A program made the translations under genes and the position numbers. This document shows positions 1 to 6,622 of a stretch of 13,701 bases of DNA, in pieces (the first letter of the stretch is position 1; the number at the start of each line of letters is the position of its first letter). The notes under the pieces are model-generated. The model did no database searches. It worked only from the letters and a program-made list of their open reading frames with translations, and was not told the DNA's origin. Origin of the DNA: Candidatus Bipolaricaulota bacterium (GTDB lineage: Bacteria; Bipolaricaulota; Bipolaricaulia; Bipolaricaulales; Bipolaricaulaceae); contig JAGGWU010000074.1 in the NCBI GenBank assembly GCA_021163465.1, forward strand, positions 1-13,701, given 5' to 3'.

Positions 1-623
1 CCCTGTTTGGCTCCTTGGAAGACCTCAAGGTGCCCCGGGTGAGGGAAGGGGACTTCCACCCCAAGCTCCTCCCCTACCGTAGACGCACCTCCATCGAGCT
101 TTCCAAGGGACATCTCCCGGTTCCTGGAGACAGTGTACCTGTCCTTAGGGATCAGGCCGGACGGTCGCAGAGAGATCTTAGGGTTCTGGCTGTTCGGGGC
201 GGAAGGGGAGTCGGCCAGGGGCTGGCGCCAGGCGGTGCGGGAGATCTTCCCCTCCTCAAAGTGGCAGCTTTGTGTGCGGTGAGGGACACCCTGGCCAAGG
301 TGAGGAAAAAGGACCGGGAGGCCCTGGCCCAGGACCTGAAGGGCATCTGGCGGGCGGACACAGTTAAGCAGGCCCACCGGGCCTTAAGAGCCCTGGAGGA
401 GAAGTGGGGCGGGAAATACCCGGAGCTTGTGGCCAAGTGGTTGGACAAAAGGCCCTCCCGGAGTTCCTGAACCATCCCAAAGGTATCCGGGCCTACCTTT
501 ACACCACCAACCAGCTGGAACGATTAATCAAGAAACTGAGAGAACGAGCGGCTGCTGGGAAGGAGATTGCGAGGGTTTGCAGAAATACAGTTGGAAAACT
601 GCCATGCCCCTAGACATATTTGA
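1..623 (+). pseudogene. Decayed IS256-family (mutator-type) transposase, C-terminal two thirds
   Basis: Recognisable transposase blocks are scattered over several frames. DLKVPRVREGDFHP lies near 18–60 in one frame, LSLGIRPDGRREILGFWLFG near 130–205 in a second, LAKVRKKDREALAQDLKGIW then KYPELVAKWLDK near 290–450 back in the first, LPEFLNHPKGIRAYLYTTNQ near 455–520 in a third, and ENERLLGRRLRGFAEIQL at 540–593 back in the first, ending at TGA 621–623. At least four frame changes are needed. Comparison with the family (about 400 residues) shows internal deletions that remove the segments carrying the first two catalytic aspartates, and about 25 residues are missing just before 540. The gene is therefore dead. 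Its 5' end lies outside the window. Its last 84 nt plus 15 nt downstream match the − strand remnant at the other end of the window. Confidence 0.9.
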
Positions 624-638
624 CGAGGCTCTATCGTA
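540..638. repeat. Left arm of a 99-bp inverted repeat flanking the operon
   Basis: Positions 540–638 align without gaps to the reverse complement of 13388–13486. I counted 84 identities in 99 positions by hand. The match covers the last 28 codons of the IS256-type transposase and 15 nt downstream. Most of the differences are transitions, as expected for two old copies drifting without selection. The two arms face each other across about 12.7 kb. Confidence 0.88.
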
Positions 639-675
639 TCCACACGGGTTTTACGGGGTGTAAAAGTGTAGTTAT

Positions 676-688
676 GAAATAAAATTTC
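676..688. promoter_or_regulatory. Candidate RpiR-type operator 1, perfect palindrome
   Basis: GAAAT-AAA-ATTTC is a perfect inverted repeat with a 3-nt centre. It lies 18 bp upstream of the −35 box and in front of a gene for an RpiR-type regulator. AT-rich GAAA/TTTC palindromes are common as operators of RpiR-family repressors. Assigning it to the local regulator is inference. Confidence 0.55.
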
Positions 689-696
689 TAAAGTAT

Positions 697-709
697 GAAA
701 TAAAACTTG
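697..709. promoter_or_regulatory. Candidate operator 2, imperfect copy overlapping the −35 box
   Basis: The 12-nt string TATGAAATAAAA occurs at 673–684 and again at 694–705, exactly 21 bp apart (two helical turns). In the second copy the right half is ACTTG instead of ATTTC, so the palindrome is degenerate. Its end overlaps the −35 hexamer, where a bound repressor would block RNA polymerase. Confidence 0.5.
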
Positions 710-735
710 ACAAAGCTCCCGCTTCGCCTTATAAT
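707..735 (+). promoter_or_regulatory. Consensus sigma-70 promoter for the operon
   Basis: TTGACA at 707–712 and TATAAT at 730–735 are both perfect hexamers separated by 17 bp, the optimal spacing. The start of transcription is expected near 742. It reads into the regulator gene and the genes behind it. No comparable promoter was seen in any later gap, so this one probably serves the whole operon. A consensus promoter with overlapping operator-like repeats fits a strong, repressed promoter. Confidence 0.85.
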
Positions 736-741
736 ATGTAG

Positions 742-1019
742 CGAATATGAGGTGGCCTTTAGAATGGAACCACCTGGAGTGCCAAGAGTTAGGGGAAGGA
801 CACAAGGCGAATCCGCTCAAGGGGGTGCGAGGTGAAGACCAACGGAATGAGGTACAGTCCGGGCTTGTCGAGTGCGCCCGTTATATCGGCTAATGGAAGA
901 AGCGCATCTAAAAGGAGAAAGCATGGAAAAGCGAATGAAGCGCCGTCATATCACGTCCATGGCCTATCGTTTAATTACGCGTAACGCATTACGGATTTTA
1001 CTACTGATCACCCATATAA
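742..1019 (+). other. Long, possibly structured leader of the operon
   Basis: About 280 nt separate the predicted transcription start from the first regulator ATG. An AGGTGG/CCACCT stem pairs 750–755 with 770–775 almost at the 5' end of the transcript. A second stem pairs CGGGC 860–864 with GCCCG 876–880. A 10-bp perfect palindrome TTACGCGTAA sits at 975–984, overlapped by GTAA-CGCA-TTAC at 981–992. I recognise no known riboswitch, tRNA or protein-coding gene here apart from the small ORF listed at 923. The region 624–672 holds only the end of IS homology and AT-rich sequence. Confidence 0.4.
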
Positions 1020-1048
1020 ATGAAAACGTTAGCCCAAAACGGAGCTGA
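923..1048 (+). CDS. Possible 41-residue small ORF ahead of the regulator
   Basis: ATG at 923 is preceded by AAAGGAG (911–917) at good spacing, one of the better ribosome sites in the region. The frame runs 41 codons to TGA 1046–1048. The peptide starts MEKRMKRRHITSMAYRL and is strongly basic at its N-terminus, followed by a short hydrophobic stretch (LRILLLI). It overlaps the longest possible start of the regulator (1020) in another frame and ends 28 nt before the alternative start at 1077, so it could be a leader peptide that couples translation. I recognise no family. It may also be chance. Confidence 0.3.
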   Translation: MEKRMKRRHITSMAYRLITRNALRILLLITHINENVSPKRS

Positions 1049-1949
1049 AAGTGGTTCCGCCCCAGGGCGTAGGTCCATGTTGCAGGATAAGGAAGGGGCT
1101 AAGCTTATCTCTTCAAAGAGTGTCCTTCGCAAGATCAACGAGTTAGGGCATCGCCTGTCCTCCACAGAGAGAAAGATCGCCAGCTACATCGTGTCCCATC
1201 CGTTCGAGACGATACGCAGCTCAACTGAGCAACTGGCGAATGCGTCCCACGTCAGCCAAGCCTCGATTATTCGTTTTTGTCAAAAGCTCGGTTATTCAGG
1301 TTTTAAAGATCTAAAGATCAGCTTGGCCCAAGAGGTGGGAAGCCTGGTACCAAAGGTCATCGTGGAGCCAAATCGTGCAGGGGATTTCGATTTTGTAGCC
1401 GAGGTGTTGCAGCAGAGCATTGAAGGAATGAAGAGGACCGTAGCCACCCTGAAACGGGAGATGCTCGATGCCGCCATACGCGCCATCGCTCACGCTCGGC
1501 TCGTGGACATATACGGGGTGGGGGAGTCCTATGTGGTTGGGGAGCACCTGCATATCAAGTTGAGGCGGCTGGGGATCGTAGCCAATATTTATTCCAACCC
1601 TCACCTCCAAGCTATATCCGCCGCTTCGCTTAAGCCCGGCGATGTGGCGATTGGGATTTCCTTCTCCGGCTGTACCCTCGACACGATCGAGGCCATCGGT
1701 TTTGCATCCAAAAGTGGGGCGACCACCATCGCGATAACGAACTTCCCGGAGTTCCCGCTGGCGCAGAAGGCCGACATATTGCTCGAAACCAACGCGGTCG
1801 AGGCCCTCTTCCCGTACGGATCGATATCGTCCCGGATCGCTCAGCTCTTCATCGTAGACCTGATCTTCGCGGGCTTGTTGGTTAACTATAAAGATAAATA
1901 CCGGAAAGCCTACGAATACTACAATGAGATCATCCAAACAAAGTTGTGA
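1020..1949 (+). CDS. RpiR-family transcriptional regulator (HTH_6 + SIS)
   Basis: This is a sugar-phosphate-responsive DNA-binding regulator, probably the repressor or controller of this operon. Numbered from 1020, the N-terminal helix-turn-helix domain spans residues about 33–108, with LSSTERKIASYIVSHP and the recognition region SQASIIRFCQKLGYSGFKDL. The C-terminal SIS (sugar isomerase) domain spans about 145–290, with GVGESYVV and ISFSGCTLDTIEA as the phosphosugar-binding loops. The start is uncertain. ATG 1020 directly follows a TAA and has no ribosome site. ATG 1077 gives 290 residues, closer to the family's usual length, and drops a low-complexity extension, but its ribosome site is also weak. 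The 3' end runs past the earliest possible start of the transporter gene. The ligand is likely a phosphorylated intermediate of the substrate imported by this operon (inference). Confidence 0.9.
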   Translation: MKTLAQNGAESGSAPGRRSMLQDKEGAKLISSKSVLRKINELGHRLSSTERKIASYIVSHPFETIRSSTEQLANASHVSQASIIRFCQKLGYSGFKDLKISLAQEVGSLVPKVIVEPNRAGDFDFVAEVLQQSIEGMKRTVATLKREMLDAAIRAIAHARLVDIYGVGESYVVGEHLHIKLRRLGIVANIYSNPHLQAISAASLKPGDVAIGISFSGCTLDTIEAIGFASKSGATTIAITNFPEFPLAQKADILLETNAVEALFPYGSISSRIAQLFIVDLIFAGLLVNYKDKYRKAYEYYNEIIQTKL

Positions 1950-2007
1950 TGTTGTCAACCAAATATATGGAGGGTTATCGCGCTTAAGCAGGCGGGGAGA
2001 AGTTTGG

Positions 2008-2907
2008 ATGGCAGGAACGGCTATTTGCTTTGCGGCTGCCAACCTCTTCGATCAGGTGGCCATGACGAGGGCCGATCCCTTTGTGGCCGCGATTGTGAAG
2101 GCGTTTTCGGTCTCCACTTTTGCCCTTCTGGTACTGGCAACCTCCCCGAAACGCAGGCTCGTGGGAGGAGGGTGGCGACACTGGCTGAGAGCGGCTCGGA
2201 TATACGCCTTCGCCGGTCTGGCCTCCGAGGTCATTGGCACTGCTGCCTTTTTCCAGGCCATGAAGCTCGGAGGGATCAATATTGCCACGCCGACGGTCCA
2301 GACGTGGCTGATATGGGCTGCCTTGGGGAGCGCCGTCTTCCTGCAGGAGCGTGTACAGCCGAAGACCTTTCTGGGACTGGCTTTGTCGGTGGTAGGCCTT
2401 GTGTTGCTGGCCTACTTTCAGCAGCGTGGCCTTCCCTTTACTTCAGAATGGCCTAAAGCCATCCTGTTTGGTCTCATCGCGGCCTTCGGCTGGGCCGGTT
2501 CCACCGTGCTGATCAGGAAGGGGCAAACGGTGGGCATCGATCGTTACGTGGGGCTCTCCATACAGTTCTTGACAGCACTGCTAGGGCTTCTCATCGTGAT
2601 CCTCTGTACGAATCGGGTAACCCTTTTTTTGCGGACGCCCCTCAAGACGTATGGGTGCCTCTTCGTGTCCGCTTTGCTGTCAGGGGTTTTAGGGATGGTG
2701 TGTATGTACATCGCCCTCGCGCTTTCCCCTGTGGAACGGGTCATACCGATAATGGCTTGCTATCCCGTGTTGGCAGCGATATCTGGGGCCCTATTCCTTG
2801 GCAATTACCTAAATGCTGGCATGATAACAGGGATTGTCCTAGTTGCAGGAGGGGTGGCCGTCTGTAAGGGCAAATGGCCGGTTAGCTTGAGGAGGTGGAC
2901 TCGATGA
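2008..2907 (+). CDS. EamA/DMT-family membrane transporter
   Basis: This is a predicted inner-membrane protein of about 299 residues. It has roughly ten hydrophobic helices in two similar halves, the layout of the drug/metabolite transporter superfamily (EamA). Characteristic pieces are the Pro/Glu-bearing helix ends such as ALGSAVFLQERVQPKTFLG in the first half and ALSPVERVIPIMACYPVLAA in the second. I placed the start at ATG 2008, which follows GGGGAG (1994–1999). The frame is open from ATG 1924, but that start lacks a ribosome site and adds a polar tail. The stop overlaps the next ATG as ATGA (2904–2907), so the two genes are translationally coupled. EamA proteins move diverse metabolites and many are exporters. 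Here it could export a toxic intermediate or end product, or import a related substrate. Its substrate cannot be inferred from sequence. Confidence 0.85.
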   Translation: MAGTAICFAAANLFDQVAMTRADPFVAAIVKAFSVSTFALLVLATSPKRRLVGGGWRHWLRAARIYAFAGLASEVIGTAAFFQAMKLGGINIATPTVQTWLIWAALGSAVFLQERVQPKTFLGLALSVVGLVLLAYFQQRGLPFTSEWPKAILFGLIAAFGWAGSTVLIRKGQTVGIDRYVGLSIQFLTALLGLLIVILCTNRVTLFLRTPLKTYGCLFVSALLSGVLGMVCMYIALALSPVERVIPIMACYPVLAAISGALFLGNYLNAGMITGIVLVAGGVAVCKGKWPVSLRRWTR

Positions 2908-3926
2908 AGGCTGCTGTGCTATACGGGCCGCGGGACCTCAGAGTGGTCGAGGTGGACAAACCCACGCCTGGTCATGGCGAGGTGCTCGTTCGCATTAGGG
3001 CCTGTGGTATCTGTACGTTGGAGCAGAGGCTTTTTCTCGGCAATCAGAAGATTTTTTATCCGATCATCGCAGGGCATGAGGCCTCGGGGGTCGTAGAAGA
3101 GGTGGACGGGCATGTCCTTGCTGACCTGAAACCGGGGGACAGGGTGGCCCTTGACCTTTTGAACCGGTGTGGCGAGTGCTATTTCTGTCGGATCGGGAGC
3201 GACAACCTGTGTGAGAACAGGTTTAAGCCAGGTCTCAATTTGATGGGGGGGTTCGGGGAGTATGTCGCGATTCCCTCCTCGCAGGTGTTCAAGATCGCCG
3301 ATTCGCTGTCCTACGAGGAGGCGGCACTCGCGGAGCCAGTGGCCACGTGTGTGCATTCCCTTCGGGCGGCCCGGATATCGCTGGAGGAAACCCTCTTGGT
3401 GATTGGGGCCGGGGTGATGGGCCTCCTGCACCTGTTCCTGGCGCAGCTGCTTGGGGTGCAGACGCTCATCTGTGACATCGACGAGAGGCGCCTTCAGCAG
3501 GCCAAGGACCTCGGGGCCGATCTCGTGATCAATCCGGAGAGGGAATCCTTGGTGAACGCCGTGAAAGAAGCTACCGAAGGGAGGGGAGCCGATGTGGTAG
3601 TTCTGTCCACCCCGGCCAAGAGCGCCTTCGAAGCCTCGCTCTCCGTGGTAAGGCCTGGTGGGCGGATATTGCTCTTTTCCAAAGGCGACCGGCCCTTCGA
3701 GGCGAGCATCGTCCCGGACAAGCTGCACTCTAAGGAGATCTCCTTGATCGGGGTTCAGGGACGAACTCAAAGGGACTTCCAAGGGGCGGTGTCCCTCCTC
3801 AACCGCGGGAGGCTGGATCTGCGGCCGCTCATATCCGCGGTCGTTCCCCTCGAGCGGATAAATGAGGGGATGCAGCTGGCCCTGGATCGTTCGACTTATC
3901 GGGTGGTCGTCCATATGGAGGACTAG
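2904..3926 (+). CDS. Zinc-dependent medium-chain alcohol/polyol dehydrogenase
   Basis: This cytoplasmic NAD(P)-dependent oxidoreductase of 340 residues belongs to the medium-chain dehydrogenase family, which includes sorbitol, threonine and galactitol-phosphate dehydrogenases. The catalytic zinc ligands are Cys37 in ACGICTLEQ, His58-Glu59 in AGHEA and probably Glu144 in AEPVA. The structural zinc is held by Cys89, 92, 95 and 103 (CxxCxxCx7C). The Rossmann fold has GAGVMG at 168–173, and the acidic Asp191 after the second strand favours NAD over NADP. The catalytic signature reads CTLEQ where most relatives have C(G/H)(S/T)D(L/V), which marks a divergent subfamily. The start is ATG 2904, with GGAGG at 2891–2895 and an ATGA overlap with the upstream stop. 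It probably oxidises a hydroxyl of the imported sugar or of a phosphorylated derivative. Confidence 0.9.
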   Translation: MKAAVLYGPRDLRVVEVDKPTPGHGEVLVRIRACGICTLEQRLFLGNQKIFYPIIAGHEASGVVEEVDGHVLADLKPGDRVALDLLNRCGECYFCRIGSDNLCENRFKPGLNLMGGFGEYVAIPSSQVFKIADSLSYEEAALAEPVATCVHSLRAARISLEETLLVIGAGVMGLLHLFLAQLLGVQTLICDIDERRLQQAKDLGADLVINPERESLVNAVKEATEGRGADVVVLSTPAKSAFEASLSVVRPGGRILLFSKGDRPFEASIVPDKLHSKEISLIGVQGRTQRDFQGAVSLLNRGRLDLRPLISAVVPLERINEGMQLALDRSTYRVVVHMED

Positions 3927-3955
3927 TCAAAGGTTGAAGGAAAGGAGAGACGCTG

Positions 3956-4768
3956 ATGAGGATTGGAAAGGCGCTTCGCTTGAAGAGGATCTTCGCGGCC
4001 GACGGCAAGAGCTTCATCGTGGCGATGGACCATGGAGCGATCATTGGTCCCCAGGGCAACCTCGCCCATCCAAAGGAGATCGTCGAGCGGGTCGTCGCCG
4101 GCAAGCCGGACGCCATCCTGACGACAAAGGGCATGCTCAAGCACGCCCACGCGGCCCTCGATCCCGATGTCGCGGTGATCCTGCGCATCTCCGGCGGCTT
4201 TACCATGCTCGGAGACCCCTCTGACTTCCAGGACCGGGTGATCTCCTCGGTAGAGCAAGCGATTAAGTACGGGGCAGACGGTGTGGCGATCACCGTGAAA
4301 TATGGGCATCCGAACGAAGGTGAGTTCATCGAAAGGGCGTCCTTTGTGGCCGATAGCTGCAGCGATTGGGGGATCCCCTTGATGATAGAGGTCTGGCCCG
4401 CTGGCCCGAACGTGAAGAAGCCGTACGAGCTGGAAGCGGTTAGGTTGGGGGCGCGGGCCGCTGCCGAGATTGGCGCCGACATCATCAAGACTTACTACAC
4501 GGGCTCAAAGGATGGTTTCGCCCAGGTCACGGATGGTTGTCCGATCCCCGTCGTCATCCTCGGGGGGGAGAAGAAAGGTTCAACCCGGGATCTCTTCTCG
4601 ATGATCGAGGACTCGCTCGCGGCCGGGGGCGCAGGGGTCGCCATGGGCAGAAACGTATGGGGTTACGAGAAGCCCGAGCTGATGGTCCAAGGGATCAGGG
4701 GCTTGATCCACGAGGGATGGTCCGTCGATAAAGCCCTGGATTTCCTCAACCAGAGGGGAGAGAGGTGA
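3956..4768 (+). CDS. DhnA/LsrF-type class I aldolase (DeoC/LacD superfamily)
   Basis: This is a TIM-barrel aldolase of 270 residues that forms a Schiff base with its substrate. Family marks are FIVAMDHGAIIGPQG (20–34) with the Asp25-His26 pair, the lysine of IIKTYYTG (Lys178) as the Schiff-base residue, and GVAMGRNVW (227–235), which forms the phosphate-binding loop. Relatives include archaeal-type fructose-1,6-bisphosphate aldolase, 2-amino-3,7-dideoxy-heptulosonate synthase and the autoinducer-2 thiolase LsrF, so the fold and mechanism are clear but the substrate is not. The phosphate loop suggests a phosphorylated ketose, yet no sugar kinase lies in the window. AAAGGAGAG at 3941–3949 supports ATG 3956. 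The stop overlaps the next start as GTGA. In this operon it probably carries out the C–C cleavage that yields the three-carbon product. Confidence 0.88.
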   Translation: MRIGKALRLKRIFAADGKSFIVAMDHGAIIGPQGNLAHPKEIVERVVAGKPDAILTTKGMLKHAHAALDPDVAVILRISGGFTMLGDPSDFQDRVISSVEQAIKYGADGVAITVKYGHPNEGEFIERASFVADSCSDWGIPLMIEVWPAGPNVKKPYELEAVRLGARAAAEIGADIIKTYYTGSKDGFAQVTDGCPIPVVILGGEKKGSTRDLFSMIEDSLAAGGAGVAMGRNVWGYEKPELMVQGIRGLIHEGWSVDKALDFLNQRGER

Positions 4769-5688
4769 AGTCGGCGGTGCTTAAGAGCCTAGGCTGCAGG
4801 CGATATAAGTCCGAGGACACACGGGTGGCTTATGCCTTCCTCTTTCCCAGCGCCGTTGTCTTCCTCGTGTTTACCGCTTTCCCTTTCTTTTACTCTTTAT
4901 ATCTGAGCTTTCATGAATGGAACATCCTGACCCCCGCCAAGCCGTTCGTCGGGCTGGGCAACTACGCGTCGCTCTTCAGGGATCCGGATTTCTGGAATGC
5001 GGTAAAGAACACGCTTATATATTCAGCCGGGGCCATCCTGGGGACCACTCTGACATCGCTGGCCCTGGCCCTCCTCCTGTGGAAGGGCTTGAGGGCGCGG
5101 AACTTCTTCAGGACGGTGTACTTCCTCCCGGTCGTAACCTCCCTCGTAGTGGTCGCCATCGTCTGGAGTTGGATATTTGACCCGCAGTTCGGCCTTGCCA
5201 ACAAACTTCTGAAGCTCATAGGAATCAATGGGCCAGCGTGGCTATACAGTCCACATTGGGCAATGTTTGCCCTCGTGTTCACTTCCATTTGGAAACACTC
5301 CGGCTACTACATGGTGATCTTCTTGGCAGGTCTGTACGGGATCCCAGAGGTGTTTTACGAGTGCGCCGAGATAGATGGCGCAAACGGCTTCCAGAAGCTT
5401 TGGCACATCACCCTGCCGCTTCTCCGTCGGGTGACAGCCCTTGTAATGGTTATGTTGACCATCAACTCATTCAAGGTGTTCACGCTCGTGTACGTGATGA
5501 CCGGCGGTGGACCAATGAAGAGCACTGAAACCATCGTCAACTACCTATACCGCCAGGGGTTCGAGTCCTTTCGGATGGGGTACGCCTCGGCTATAGCCTG
5601 GGTGTTGTTCATAGTCATCCTGCTCGTCTCGCTGTTCCAGATGAAGTTCATCGGAGGGAGGAGGAGCGCAATTGGCCAGCAATATTGA
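4765..5688 (+). CDS. Sugar ABC transporter permease, MalF/UgpA type
   Basis: This is a membrane subunit of a carbohydrate importer (CUT1 type), 307 residues with about six transmembrane helices. The first helix follows a short basic cytoplasmic tail (residues about 22–48, rich in Phe/Leu/Val). The coupling-helix (EAA) motif ECAEIDGANGFQKLWHITLP is at 199–218, with the conserved Gly and the final LP. The GTG start at 4765 overlaps the aldolase stop (GTGA). The gene overlaps the second permease by 17 nt. It must pair with that permease, the binding protein downstream and an ATPase encoded elsewhere. Confidence 0.93.
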   Translation: MKSAVLKSLGCRRYKSEDTRVAYAFLFPSAVVFLVFTAFPFFYSLYLSFHEWNILTPAKPFVGLGNYASLFRDPDFWNAVKNTLIYSAGAILGTTLTSLALALLLWKGLRARNFFRTVYFLPVVTSLVVVAIVWSWIFDPQFGLANKLLKLIGINGPAWLYSPHWAMFALVFTSIWKHSGYYMVIFLAGLYGIPEVFYECAEIDGANGFQKLWHITLPLLRRVTALVMVMLTINSFKVFTLVYVMTGGGPMKSTETIVNYLYRQGFESFRMGYASAIAWVLFIVILLVSLFQMKFIGGRRSAIGQQY

Positions 5689-6523
5689 TCGCGGGCGGTA
5701 CATCCGGAGTGCCGGTTTGGTAGGCGTGAAGTACCTCGTCCTGCTTTCCGGCGCCGCCGCCGTCGCGTTTCCGTTCCTGTGGATGGTGTTTACCTCGTTC
5801 AAGGGTCCGTCGGAGATCTTTACCTACTCCTTCAAGCTCCTCCCTAGCAAATGGCGGTTCTCGAACTACCTAGAGGTGTTCGAGTTCATACCGTTCGGGC
5901 GGATGTTCCTGAATAGCGTCATCGTGTCCGTGGTCATAACCATCTCTCAGATGTTCACGGGCGCTTTGGCGGCGTACGCCTTCGCACGGCTCCGGTTTCC
6001 GGGACGGGACGTCCTGTTCTACGCCTATCTTGCCACGATGATGCTTCCCGAGCAGGTTAGGATTATCCCCTCATTCCTGCTCCTTAAGTGGATGCACCTC
6101 ATTGATACCCATTGGGCCCTTACCTTGCCGTGGCTTGCGGGGCCGTTTTCCGTGTTCTTTTTGCGTCAGAGTTTCCTGGATATCCCGCAATCGCTGCTCG
6201 ATGCCGCCCAGATAGACGGGGCCGGGCACCTTCGCATCCTCTTCCAGGTCATCGTCCCCCTTACCCGCAACACCTTCCTCACGCTGGGCGTGTTCACCTT
6301 TATGTGGAGCTGGAACATGTTCTTCTGGCCCCTGGTGATGACCCAAAGCCTCACGATGCGCACCCTGCCGGTCGGCCTCGCCATGTTCAAAAGTCAGATG
6401 GGAACCAACTGGGCGGTGATGATGGCGGCAAGCGTCTTGGCGGTGGCCCCGATTATCCTGGCCTTCTTCCTGGCGCAGAGGAGGTTCATCGAGGGGATCA
6501 CGCTGACGGGACTGAAATCGTGA
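5672..6523 (+). CDS. Sugar ABC transporter permease, MalG/UgpE type
   Basis: This is the second membrane subunit of the carbohydrate importer, 283 residues and about six helices. The coupling-helix motif LLDAAQIDGAGHLRILFQVI begins at about 175 and ends in VPL, the MalG-type form of the EAA loop. The start is TTG 5672, chosen because a strong purine-rich site (GGAGGGAGGAGGAG, 5653–5666) lies just upstream and no ATG fits the start of the first helix. The start codon lies inside the end of the previous gene, so the two subunits are probably made in equal amounts by coupling. Confidence 0.93.
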   Translation: MASNIDRGRYIRSAGLVGVKYLVLLSGAAAVAFPFLWMVFTSFKGPSEIFTYSFKLLPSKWRFSNYLEVFEFIPFGRMFLNSVIVSVVITISQMFTGALAAYAFARLRFPGRDVLFYAYLATMMLPEQVRIIPSFLLLKWMHLIDTHWALTLPWLAGPFSVFFLRQSFLDIPQSLLDAAQIDGAGHLRILFQVIVPLTRNTFLTLGVFTFMWSWNMFFWPLVMTQSLTMRTLPVGLAMFKSQMGTNWAVMMAASVLAVAPIILAFFLAQRRFIEGITLTGLKS

Positions 6524-6622
6524 AGTACAAAAGAAAGGAGGTGGAAGCAGGGTTGTAGAAACTTCTTGTGCGGGCTAGACGGCGATTTCGGAGAGTTGAG
6601 CTGTTAGAAGGAGGGAAGCAAG
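6524..6622 (+). other. 99-nt gap before the binding-protein gene
   Basis: This is the only sizeable intergenic gap within the operon. It contains an orphan ribosome-site-like AAAGGAGGTG (6534–6543) that is not followed by a usable reading frame (the frame closes at TAG 6556–6558), and then the true site at 6608–6616. No convincing promoter or hairpin was seen. Confidence 0.3.

Noticed and set aside
872..880. GTGCGCCCG, which resembles the 5' end of a group II intron
   Set aside because: No intron reverse transcriptase, domain V-like hairpin or 3' end follows within the operon, so the match is best explained by chance.
747..893. Open frame of 48 codons starting 5 nt after the predicted transcription start
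   Set aside because: It has no ribosome site and no recognisable protein features, and it overlaps the 5' hairpin. It is more likely chance or part of a structured leader.
6553..6581. Weak −35/−10-like pair before the binding-protein gene (TTGTAG, 17 nt, TAGACG)
   Set aside because: Only three of six bases match the −10 consensus, so it does not support an internal promoter.
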